Assembly: GCA_028869725.1 (NCBI GenBank)
Contig: JAGWRJ010000503.1
Location: 1 to 5,254 of the forward strand
Direction: 5' to 3'
Origin: Alphaproteobacteria bacterium
GTDB lineage: Bacteria > Pseudomonadota > Alphaproteobacteria > Micropepsales > Micropepsaceae
DNA: 5,254 nucleotides
The notes beneath the pieces were generated by a model. The model was given only the letters and a program-made list of their open reading frames with translations, searched no databases and was not told the DNA's origin. This document shows positions 1 to 5,254 of this stretch, in pieces (position 1 is the stretch's first letter; the number at the start of each line of letters is the position of its first letter). Both the position numbers and the translations under genes were made by a program.

Positions 1-153
1 CTCCGGCCGCCTTTCTGTTTGCGCTGGGGCACGGTCGCGCACAGCACAGACGGCTCTACCCGGGCGGGTGCGCCGTCGACAAGGCCAGACAATACTGGCG
101 CGCCAGAAGCTCCGCAGGATCTGCGCGGCCGGCCGCCATCTTGGCATGCCGGA
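1..153. other. Intergenic region downstream of gcvPB, no supported gene
   Basis: Apart from the palindromes at 95-136, I see nothing here I can name. On the minus strand an ATG at 147, six bases after the gcvPB stop, opens a frame that stays open to the window edge (49 codons, arginine-rich, unrecognised, no ribosome site). Another ATG at 139 gives only 27 codons. The plus-strand frames read through into the antisense of gcvPB and resemble nothing known to me. A further gene may start or end just beyond position 1. Confidence 0.5.
95..136. repeat. Three adjacent GC-rich palindromes downstream of gcvPB
   Basis: Just after gcvPB there are three dyads in 42 bases: CTGGCGCGCCAG (95-106, perfect 12-bp palindrome), CGCAG-GAT-CTGCG (113-125, 5-bp stem with 3-base loop), and GCGGCCGGCCGC (125-136, perfect 12-bp palindrome). 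No T tract follows on the minus strand, so this is not a standard intrinsic terminator. It could slow polymerase, stabilise the 3' end of the gcv message, or be chance in a GC-rich gap. The symmetry is seen; any role is speculative. Confidence 0.35.
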
Positions 154-1722
154 TTATTCGGCTGCTTCGGCGATTTTGGTTGGCGTCCAGCGCAGCACCG
201 GTTTGCGTGCGGCCGCCGTCTCGTCCAGACGCTGACGCGGCGCGTAGTGAGGAGCGCCCACAAAGCGCTCGCTCCTACCGGCCTTCGCGTCTTCGGCAAG
301 TCCTCGCAGCACGGTGACGAAGCGGTCCAGCGATTCCCGCGATTCGGACTCGGTGGGCTCGATGAGCATGGCGCCATGCACGACCAGGGGAAAATACATG
401 GTCATCGGATGATAGCCCTCGTCGATCATCGCCTTGGCAAAGTCGAGCGTGGTTACGCCGGTATCGGCGAGGAAGCTGTCATCAAACAGGGCCTCATGCA
501 TGCACGGGCCCTCGCCAAACGGCGCACTCATGACATCCTTGAGGCTGGCCAGCAGATAATTGGCAGATAAAACGGCATCCTCGCTGGCCTGACGGATCCC
601 ATCGGCGCCATGGCTCAGCATGTAGCTGAGCGCACGTACGAACATGCCCATCTGACCGTGGAAGGCGCACATGCGGCCAAACGGATTGGCGTCGGCGGGC
701 AGCGTGGAACGATCTTCGATAAGCCGAAGGCCGGTTTCGTCCTGGACCAGAAGCGGCAGCGGCGCAAAGGGCGCGAGAGCTTTGGACAGGACCACAGGCC
801 CCGCACCAGGGCCCCCGCCGCCGTGTGGCGTCGAGAAAGTCTTGTGCAGATTAATGTGCATGGCATCCACGCCAAGATCGCCAGGACGGACACGTCCGGC
901 AATGGCGTTGAAATTGGCACCGTCGCAGTAAAAGAACGCGCCCACCTCATGCACGGCGTCTGCAACTTCGAGGATACGTCGCTCAAACAGACCGCAGGTA
1001 TTGGGATTTGTAAGCATGATGGCGGCGACATCTGTACCGAGCTTCGCCCTCAGCGCCTCGATATTCACATGCCCGTCGCCGCTGGCTGGAATCTGATCGA
1101 CCTGAAAACCGGCAAAGGCCGCCGTAGCCGGATTAGTGCCATGTGCAGACTCAGGAACCAGAACACGCGGACGGTGTTCTCCACGAGCTTCGACCGCAGC
1201 CTTGATGGCCAGCATGCCACAGAGCTCGCCATGCGCACCGGCCTTGGGTGACATCGCCACCGCGGGCATGCCGGTCAGCTCCATCAGCCAGGTCATCAAT
1301 TCCTGGATCAGCGTCAGCGCCCCCTGCACGGTTCGCAGGGGCTGCAACGGGTGCAGATCTGAAAACCCCGGAAGACGCGCCATTTTCTCGTTCAGGCGCG
1401 GATTGTGCTTCATCGTGCACGAACCAAGGGGATAAAGCCCGGCGTCGATCGCATAGTTTTTACGCGAAAGGCGCACATAATGGCGCACCACCTCAGGCTC
1501 GGACAGGCCCGGCAGGCCGATGGGTCGGCGCCGCTCCAGCCCGCCAAGACGCGCGGTGTGGGCTGGCGCGTCGGGCAGGTCAACACCACACATACCCGTC
1601 CGGCCCAGCTCGAAGATCAGCTTTTCCTCGTGATCGAGGCCATGATCGCCCGACAGAGTGGGCGGCAGTGCCGCTCCTGCCTGGCCGGGGGTGGTCGGAC
1701 GGCCCTGATTGTTCATCGTCAT
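154..1722 (-). CDS. gcvPB: Glycine dehydrogenase (decarboxylating) subunit 2, P-protein beta
   Basis: GcvPB carries the PLP site of the split P-protein and acts as a complex with GcvPA and lipoyl-GcvH. The 522-residue product shows YPLGSCTMKHNPRLNE (97-112), the SPKAGAHGELCGMLAIKA region (158-175), PESAHGTNPATAAFAGF (190-206), NPNTCGLFE (239-247), YCDGANFNAI (265-274), and MHINLHKTFSTPHGGGGPG (288-306). Lys294 in that last motif is the expected Schiff-base lysine, followed by the glycine-rich loop at 301-304. The C-terminal part includes HPMTMYFPLVVHGAMLIEPTESES (438-461). The first ATG (1722) overlaps the gcvPA stop and has AGGG seven bases upstream, so I keep it; Met3 (1716) is a weaker alternative. 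About 25 N-terminal residues, rich in G, P and T, precede the conserved region, and the tail beyond residue 480 also looks variable. It is the last gene of the operon visible here and ends in TAA at 156-154. Confidence 0.97.
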   Translation of the reverse strand: MTMNNQGRPTTPGQAGAALPPTLSGDHGLDHEEKLIFELGRTGMCGVDLPDAPAHTARLGGLERRRPIGLPGLSEPEVVRHYVRLSRKNYAIDAGLYPLGSCTMKHNPRLNEKMARLPGFSDLHPLQPLRTVQGALTLIQELMTWLMELTGMPAVAMSPKAGAHGELCGMLAIKAAVEARGEHRPRVLVPESAHGTNPATAAFAGFQVDQIPASGDGHVNIEALRAKLGTDVAAIMLTNPNTCGLFERRILEVADAVHEVGAFFYCDGANFNAIAGRVRPGDLGVDAMHINLHKTFSTPHGGGGPGAGPVVLSKALAPFAPLPLLVQDETGLRLIEDRSTLPADANPFGRMCAFHGQMGMFVRALSYMLSHGADGIRQASEDAVLSANYLLASLKDVMSAPFGEGPCMHEALFDDSFLADTGVTTLDFAKAMIDEGYHPMTMYFPLVVHGAMLIEPTESESRESLDRFVTVLRGLAEDAKAGRSERFVGAPHYAPRQRLDETAAARKPVLRWTPTKIAEAAE

Positions 1723-3068
1723 GAGAGCACCCTGGCAAGAGCGTGAGCGTAGGTCTCGATATCGTCTGCGGAATTGGTTTCGGTTGCTGCCACGATCAGA
1801 AGCCGTTGCGCTTCCGGGTCGTCGGCAAACAAGCGACTGGCCGGCACGCCGCCAAGAACACCCTCACCGGCCAAGGCATCGACGACGGCCGCAGCCGGCC
1901 GCGAAAGGCGCAGCGTGAATTCGTTGAAGAAGCTGGGCGTAATCAGTTCAACACCTTTGATGGCCGCAAGACGTTCAGCCAGAAGAACGGCTCGGGCATG
2001 GTTGAGACGCGCCAGACGCGTAAAGCCGTCCTCGCCCAGAAGCGACAGGTGAATGGTGAAGGCCAGCGCGCAGAGCCCGGAATTGGTGCAGATGTTGCTC
2101 GTGGCCTTTTCCCGACGGATGTGCTGTTCACGGGTGGAAAGGGTCAGCACGTAGCCCCGGCGGCCAGCCGCATCGACCGTTTCTCCTGCCAGGCGACCGG
2201 GTATTTGGCGCAGGAATTTTTCGCGGGTGGCAAACAGCCCCACATAAGGTCCGCCAAAATTCAGACCATTGCCGATTCCCTGCCCCTCCGCGGCAACGAT
2301 GTCGGCGCCCATCGCACCGGGCGCTTCGATGAGGCCAAGCGACACGACCTCGGTCACAACCGCAATAAGTAGCGCACCCTTGGCATGGGCCGCATCGGCG
2401 ATGGGCCGCAGATCGTGCAGCAGACCGAACACATCCGGGCTTTGCACCACCACACAGGCTGTTTCGCCATCAATCAGACCAGCAAGCTCCTCGCCCTGGC
2501 CGGGACGGCGGGGCGCCGCAACGATTTCGCCACCTGCCAGCTGCGCTACAGTTTTGATGGTCGCCGCGTAGTGAGGATGAAGGCTTCCGCTGAGAACTAC
2601 CTTGGCGCGCCGGGTGATACGGCGGGCCATTTCCACGGCTTCTGCAGCAGCGGTCGAGCCGTCATACAATGAGGCATTGGCCACCTCCATGCCGGTCAGC
2701 ATCGCGACCTGGGTCTGGAATTCGAACAGGTATTGCAGCGTGCCCTGGCTGATTTCCGGCTGATAGGGTGTGTAGGACGTCAAGAACTCCGAGCGCTGGA
2801 TCAGATGATCGACACTGGCCGGCACATGATGGCGGTAGGCTCCAGCACCACAGAAGAATGCCGCTGATCCGGCTGCCATGTTCTTGGCGGCCAGACGCGA
2901 CAGATGGCGCTCAACCTCTAGTTCTCCCATTCCGTCCGGCAGCGCAAAGCCCTCGCGGCCCACCACCGCAGCCGAGGGAACATCCACAAACAGATCGTCG
3001 ATGCTGCGCGCACCGATGCGCGCCAACATCGCCCTGCGGTCCTCGCGCGTCAAAGGCAGATAGCGCAT
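1719..3068 (-). CDS. gcvPA: Glycine dehydrogenase (decarboxylating) subunit 1, P-protein alpha
   Basis: GcvPA is the N-terminal half of the two-subunit P-protein. With GcvPB it forms the PLP enzyme that decarboxylates glycine and transfers aminomethyl to lipoyl-GcvH. The 449-residue product starts MRYLPLT, the common opening of this family. It contains FCGAGAYRHHVPASVDHL (72-89), TSYTPYQPEISQGTLQYLFEFQT (98-120), GSTAAAEA (137-144), an AAEGQGIGNGLNFGGPYVG block (259-277), and STREQHIRREKATSNICTN (311-329). This half adopts the aminotransferase fold but lacks the PLP lysine, which lies in GcvPB. The ATG at 3068 is preferred. A TTG at 3077 in the same frame would overlap the gcvH stop (TTGA) but sits only three bases from the upstream AGGA. 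The 3' end overlaps gcvPB by four bases (ATGA), so the two subunits are probably translationally coupled. Confidence 0.96.
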   Translation of the reverse strand: MRYLPLTREDRRAMLARIGARSIDDLFVDVPSAAVVGREGFALPDGMGELEVERHLSRLAAKNMAAGSAAFFCGAGAYRHHVPASVDHLIQRSEFLTSYTPYQPEISQGTLQYLFEFQTQVAMLTGMEVANASLYDGSTAAAEAVEMARRITRRAKVVLSGSLHPHYAATIKTVAQLAGGEIVAAPRRPGQGEELAGLIDGETACVVVQSPDVFGLLHDLRPIADAAHAKGALLIAVVTEVVSLGLIEAPGAMGADIVAAEGQGIGNGLNFGGPYVGLFATREKFLRQIPGRLAGETVDAAGRRGYVLTLSTREQHIRREKATSNICTNSGLCALAFTIHLSLLGEDGFTRLARLNHARAVLLAERLAAIKGVELITPSFFNEFTLRLSRPAAAVVDALAGEGVLGGVPASRLFADDPEAQRLLIVAATETNSADDIETYAHALARVLS

Positions 3069-3073
3069 GGTGC

Positions 3074-3448
3074 TCAAGCTTCCTTCACGAAGGTATCATA
3101 CTCATCCTTGCGCATGAGGCTTTCGAATTCACCCCGGTCTGCAATTCTGAGCTTGAAGAACCACGCTGCACCTTCGGGGTCCGCATTGACGCCGGCTGGG
3201 TCGTCAGTGAGCGCGTTATTGGACTCGAGAACCTCTCCAGCCACGGGTGCAAAAACGTCTGATGCCGCCTTGACGCTTTCCACGACCGCCGCCTCGCCAT
3301 GTGCAGCCAGCGTACGGCCAACCTCTGGCAGTTCGACAAAAACCACATCGCCGAGCTGTTCGGCGGCGTGGCGCGTGATGCCGATGGTGGCTACGTCGCC
3401 CTCCAGCTGCACCCATTCGTGATCCTTGCTAAAGCGGGTCTCGCTCAT
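3074..3448 (-). CDS. gcvH: Glycine cleavage system H-protein
   Basis: GcvH is the small lipoylated shuttle that carries the aminomethyl intermediate from the P-protein to the T-protein and is then reoxidised by dihydrolipoamide dehydrogenase. At 124 residues it has the standard size for the family. The start FSKDHEWV (6-13), followed by GITRHAAEQLGDVVFVELPEVG (23-44), is typical. ESVKAASDVFAP (57-68) holds Lys60, the expected lipoyl attachment residue. The C-terminal part AWFFKLR and a closing acidic helix are intact. The ATG at 3448 is supported by GAGGA four bases upstream, a good ribosome site that begins right at the gcvT stop (TAAGAGGA). This makes re-initiation after gcvT plausible. The TGA at 3076-3074 is followed 5 bases later by gcvPA. 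It is unlikely to be a GcvH-like protein of another pathway, given its place in the operon. Confidence 0.97.
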   Translation of the reverse strand: MSETRFSKDHEWVQLEGDVATIGITRHAAEQLGDVVFVELPEVGRTLAAHGEAAVVESVKAASDVFAPVAGEVLESNNALTDDPAGVNADPEGAAWFFKLRIADRGEFESLMRKDEYDTFVKEA

Positions 3449-3457
3449 CTCATCCTC

Positions 3458-4579
3458 TTAACGTTTGTAGCGATTGGGTACGAATGGCAGCACCGCAACA
3501 TGCGCAGGCAGTGCCTTGCCGCGAACGATGATATCGAGGGCTGAGCCGTCCTCGGCAAAGGCTGGCATCACATATCCCATCGCGATCGGCGCATTGAGCG
3601 ATGGCGAAAATCCGCCCGAAGTCACCCGACCTATGATCTGTCCGTCACGACTTGCGATCTCGGCCCCTTCGCGGGCGGGAGCCCGTCCCTCCAGGCGCAG
3701 ACCAACGCGCTTGCGCGCGGCACCGTCGAACAGCTGATCCATGATCTTCGCGGCAGCAGGAAAATCCCTGTCGAGCTTGCGTCGCTTTCCGATCGCCCAG
3801 ACGAGATTGGCTTCCACCGGGCTCGTGGTCTCGTCGATGTCATGGCCGTAAAGACAGAGCCCAGCCTCCAGACGCAGGGAGTCGCGCGCGCCTAAGCCAA
3901 TCGGCAAAACCTCCGGCTCGGCAAGTAGGGCTCGGGCCACCTTTTCGGCCTCTTCGGCGGGAACCGAAATCTCAAATCCGTCTTCACCGGTATAGCCCGA
4001 ACGCGAAATGTGGCAGGCAATACCGTCAAACCGTGCCTGGGCGGCGGTCATGAAGGACAGCGCGTCTGCCTGCGGACAATGGCGGGCCAGTGCCGCTGCA
4101 GCCTTTGGCCCCTGCAGCGCGAGCAGGGCGCGGTCATCGCGTGCCACGAGTTCAACCGTGCGAGGCAGATATGCCCGCACATAGGCATCGTCGACGTCCT
4201 TGCGCGCTCCATTGAAGACCAGCCCCAGCTGTCCCTCATCGGAACTGCGCGTCACCATTAGATCATCAACCATGCCGCCCTGATCGTTGAGCAGCATCGT
4301 GTACCGCATGCGTCCTGTAGCAAGGCCAAGTATGTCGCCTGGGGTGAGCGCTTCCAGCGCTCTGGCGGTGGAGCCATGATCGGGACCGACGAGCTGGCGT
4401 TGGCCCATATGGGAGACATCGAACAGACCTGCGGCGGCACGCGTATGCAGGTGTTCCTTCAGGATCCCGGTTGGATAGTGAACGGGTAGCGCATAACCGG
4501 CGAATTCAACCATCTTGCCGCCGAGCGCGACGTGCAGGTCGTAAAGCGGGGTGCGCTTGAGTTCGGTGGTGGCGTCCAT
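3458..4579 (-). CDS. gcvT: Aminomethyltransferase, glycine cleavage T-protein
   Basis: GcvT takes the methylamine group held on lipoyl-GcvH, releases ammonia and transfers the one-carbon unit to tetrahydrofolate, giving 5,10-methylene-THF in the cytoplasm. The 373-residue product has the usual length and family blocks: an N-terminal TPLYDLHVALGGKMVEFAGY stretch (10-29), DVSHMGQ (54-60), RYTMLLNDQGGMVDDLMVTR (92-111) with the conserved catalytic Asp at 105 or 106, SRSGYTGEDGFEIS (192-205), LGARDSLRLEAGLCLYGHDID (229-249), and the C-terminal barrel motif GRVTSGGFSPSL (317-328). The ATG at 4579 is chosen because family similarity begins there. The frame can be extended to a TTG at 4621, but that would place coding sequence within the riboswitch hairpin. 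It is the first gene of the operon, directly behind the glycine riboswitch. Its TAA is 9 bases before gcvH. Confidence 0.97.
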   Translation of the reverse strand: MDATTELKRTPLYDLHVALGGKMVEFAGYALPVHYPTGILKEHLHTRAAAGLFDVSHMGQRQLVGPDHGSTARALEALTPGDILGLATGRMRYTMLLNDQGGMVDDLMVTRSSDEGQLGLVFNGARKDVDDAYVRAYLPRTVELVARDDRALLALQGPKAAAALARHCPQADALSFMTAAQARFDGIACHISRSGYTGEDGFEISVPAEEAEKVARALLAEPEVLPIGLGARDSLRLEAGLCLYGHDIDETTSPVEANLVWAIGKRRKLDRDFPAAAKIMDQLFDGAARKRVGLRLEGRAPAREGAEIASRDGQIIGRVTSGGFSPSLNAPIAMGYVMPAFAEDGSALDIIVRGKALPAHVAVLPFVPNRYKR

Positions 4580-4658
4580 AGAGGGTCCGATCAACAGCTG
4601 ATACCGGCGCGGACGGCGCAAGCCTGCGACCGGACACGCGCCCCTCTGTCATCGGACC
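4580..4658 (-). promoter_or_regulatory. Riboswitch expression platform and gcvT translation-initiation region
   Basis: Two segments can pair with bases just upstream of the gcvT ATG: GGTCCGAT (4658-4651) with ATCGGACC (4591-4584), 8 bp, and AGAGGG (4647-4642) with CCCTCT (4585-4580), 6 bp. The second uses the aptamer-2 P1 strand, so it cannot coexist with closed P1. Between them lies an imperfect hairpin, GGCGCG (4642-4637) with CGCGCC (4611-4606), enclosing a CGG-bulge-CGCA stem at 4632-4614. No uridine tract follows any of these stems, so a translational switch fits better than a terminator. The ribosome-binding site is weak: only a GGA within CGGACC about ten bases before the ATG, inside the 8-bp pairing. 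Pairings are seen; the mechanism is inferred. Confidence 0.6.
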
Positions 4659-4740
4659 TGAGAGATTTCCCGGGGCGAACACTGCGGGATTACCCCTTCG
4701 GTGGGCACGACCTTCCGGTTGCACCGCTTTCCAGAGATTC
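4643..4740 (-). promoter_or_regulatory. Glycine riboswitch, aptamer 2
   Basis: This is the downstream half of the tandem riboswitch, joined to aptamer 1 by a linker of about ten bases. P1 is UCUCUG (4737-4732) pairing with CAGAGG (4648-4643), including one U-G pair. The conserved core is CCGAAGGGGTAA at 4701-4690. A hairpin with eight of nine positions paired and a GGAA tetraloop precedes it, and a CCCG/CGGG stem follows it. The conserved CUCUCAGG lies at 4664-4657. Two departures from the usual pattern are visible. The GAGAG box is GAAAG (4731-4727), giving an A-C mismatch against CUCUC. The usual A-rich AAAAGGA stretch after CAGG is replaced by UCCGAUGA. P1 closure on glycine binding would tie up 4648-4643, part of the expression platform. 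Confidence 0.93.
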
Positions 4741-4747
4741 AACCCCT

Positions 4748-4846
4748 TCGCGGTCCTTTTGCCTGAGAGTTTCCGGGGCGGTTGCTCCTTCGGCGCCCTG
4801 CTACCGGAACGATGTGGCAGCAGGATCTCTCCCGCGAGGGAGTATG
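4748..4846 (-). promoter_or_regulatory. Glycine riboswitch, aptamer 1 with leader strand
   Basis: This is the upstream half of a tandem glycine riboswitch. P1 is CGCGG (4836-4832) pairing with CCGCG (4753-4749). Inside it GAGAG (4831-4827) pairs with CUCUC (4769-4765). A 9-bp hairpin follows, 4824-4816 with 4805-4797, closing a 10-base loop. The conserved CCGAAGGAGCAA core is at 4793-4782, and CUCAGGCAAAAGGACC ends at 4752. A short CCG/CGG stem lies at 4781-4773. These are hallmark elements of the class (Rfam glycine riboswitch family). The aptamer binds glycine and, with aptamer 2, controls the glycine-cleavage genes downstream, the classic target of this class. Confidence 0.95.
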
Positions 4847-4894
4847 TGATGGCCGTCCGGCCGCGTCTCACGACGGGGGCGGACGTCGGCGCGG

Positions 4895-4922
4895 ATCATA
4901 GTCGCCGAACGCGACTAGTCAA
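4895..4922 (-). promoter_or_regulatory. Sigma-70-type promoter of the gcv operon
   Basis: Read on the minus strand there is a -35 box TTGACT (4922-4917) and a -10 box TATGAT (4900-4895), each 5 of 6 to consensus, with a 16-base spacer. Transcription would begin near 4888, leaving a leader of roughly 40 bases before the first glycine aptamer. No other pair of boxes this good was noticed between argS and gcvT. The match is seen in the sequence; activity and start site are inferred. Confidence 0.72.
4899..4917. promoter_or_regulatory. Perfect inverted repeat in the gcv promoter spacer (candidate operator)
   Basis: TAGTCGC and GCGACTA form a perfect 7-bp inverted repeat separated by 5 bases. It fills the spacer and touches the inner edges of both the -35 and -10 boxes. 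A dimeric repressor bound here would occlude RNA polymerase, and a distorting activator of the MerR kind is also conceivable. No regulator gene is visible in the window, and I do not recognise the site as belonging to a known family. The symmetry is certain; an operator role is inference. Confidence 0.45.
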
Positions 4923-5024
4923 TCTGAGGACAAAGACGGCAGGGAGAAATGGACGCAGACAGACTGTCATCCACAACCTTCGCGACGTCCGTCCCGGGCG
5001 GGTCCCCCCTTTGCTGGCGCGACG

Positions 5025-5254
5025 CTACATCCGGGCAGGAACTTCGATGCCCAGCAGGTCGAGCACGTAGATCAGCATTGCGAGCGTCATCCGTGCCAGT
5101 TCAAGGCGCGCAACCCGTACCGCGCGATCCTCCTCAGCCAGAATATGCCGGGCGGCATAGACGCGTGAAAAGCGCTGGGCCAGCTCAAAGACGTAGTCGC
5201 AGAGGATATTGGGGGCGCGCTTGTCTTGGGCGCCCGCCATCGCTTCCGATAACA
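5025..5254 (-). CDS. argS: Arginyl-tRNA synthetase, C-terminal end (partial)
   Basis: The visible part is the last 75 codons, ending in TAG at 5027-5025; the N-terminal bulk lies beyond the window edge. ArgRS is a cytoplasmic class I synthetase that charges tRNA-Arg. What is seen matches the end of its DALR anticodon-binding domain: a helical stretch with RAPNILCDYVFELAQRFSR, then a segment around HILAEEDRAVRVARLEL, closing with LDLLGIEVPARM. The LLGI..P.RM ending is the characteristic ArgRS carboxyl terminus. The frame is open upstream of the ATG at 5240 (codons for L-S-E-A precede it), so that ATG is an internal methionine and not the start. The gene runs in the same direction as the gcv operon but is separated from gcvT by 445 bases carrying a promoter and a riboswitch, so the two are probably independent units. 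I see no convincing intrinsic terminator after it. Another DALR-domain synthetase is possible but unlikely given the ending. Confidence 0.9.
   Translation of the reverse strand, partial: LSEAMAGAQDKRAPNILCDYVFELAQRFSRVYAARHILAEEDRAVRVARLELARMTLAMLIYVLDLLGIEVPARM

Noticed and set aside
56..139. 27-codon minus-strand frame from ATG at 139
   Set aside because: It has no ribosome-binding site, spans the palindrome cluster and resembles nothing; length alone is well within chance.
610..1251. Long plus-strand open frame (213 codons) opposite gcvPB
   Set aside because: It lies entirely antisense to strongly conserved GcvPB sequence including the PLP lysine region, shows no recognisable domain, and is the usual mirror frame of a GC-rich gene.
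1743..2372. Long plus-strand open frame (209 codons) opposite gcvPA
   Set aside because: It is antisense to conserved GcvPA, has no identifiable family features, and is explained by codon-position GC bias.
2768..3262. Plus-strand open frame (164 codons) across the gcvPA/gcvH junction
   Set aside because: It covers the antisense of two confident genes with no domain signal; the codon pattern belongs to the minus strand.
4577..4621. TTG start for gcvT at 4621, adding 14 residues
   Set aside because: The extra residues are outside family similarity and would be encoded by the expression-platform hairpin; the ATG at 4579 begins the conserved N-terminus.
4506..4871. Minus-strand open frame (121 codons) across the riboswitch and into gcvT
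   Set aside because: The sequence is fully explained by two glycine aptamers and the gcvT start in another frame, and the predicted peptide resembles no protein I know.
4985..5024. Possible intrinsic terminator after argS
   Set aside because: The GC-rich run contains only short, poorly placed stems and no U tract on the minus strand, so a terminator is not supported.
1..5254. CRISPR array, transposon, tRNA or phage-derived system
   Set aside because: Reading both strands gave no regularly spaced repeats, transposase-like protein, terminal inverted repeats or cloverleaf; the window is a housekeeping metabolic operon.

Overview
This window holds an almost complete glycine-cleavage operon on the minus strand of a GC-rich bacterium. 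It is very likely an alphaproteobacterium: base composition, the protein sequences and the split P-protein (GcvPA plus GcvPB) fit Caulobacterales/Maricaulales-like lineages. That placement is inferred from remembered family resemblance, not from a search.

Layout in the direction of transcription, from high to low coordinates. (1) 5254-5025: the last 75 codons of argS (arginyl-tRNA synthetase), cut by the window edge. (2) 5024-4845: a 180-base gap with a strong sigma-70-type promoter (4922-4895). A perfect 7-bp inverted repeat fills its spacer. (3) 4846-4643: a tandem glycine riboswitch with two aptamers joined by a short linker. (4) 4642-4580: its expression platform, which contains bases able to pair alternately with the aptamer-2 P1 strand or with the segment just upstream of the gcvT start. 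(5) 4579-154: gcvT, gcvH, gcvPA and gcvPB, tightly packed (gaps of 9 and 5 bp, then a 4-bp ATGA overlap). (6) 153-1: about 150 bases with three consecutive GC-rich palindromes and no gene I can support.

How it works together: GcvPA/GcvPB decarboxylate glycine with PLP and load the aminomethyl group on the lipoyl arm of GcvH. GcvT releases ammonia and passes the one-carbon unit to tetrahydrofolate. The L-protein (Lpd) that reoxidises the lipoyl arm is not in this window. The riboswitch senses glycine, the substrate, and most likely turns the operon on when glycine is abundant. No uridine tract follows the aptamers, so control looks translational rather than by termination.

I found no evidence of an undescribed multi-gene system. 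The less routine signals are the palindrome inside the gcv promoter, the mutually exclusive pairings around the gcvT start, and a leader hairpin competing with aptamer 1. The long plus-strand open frames opposite gcvPA and gcvPB are judged to be shadows.
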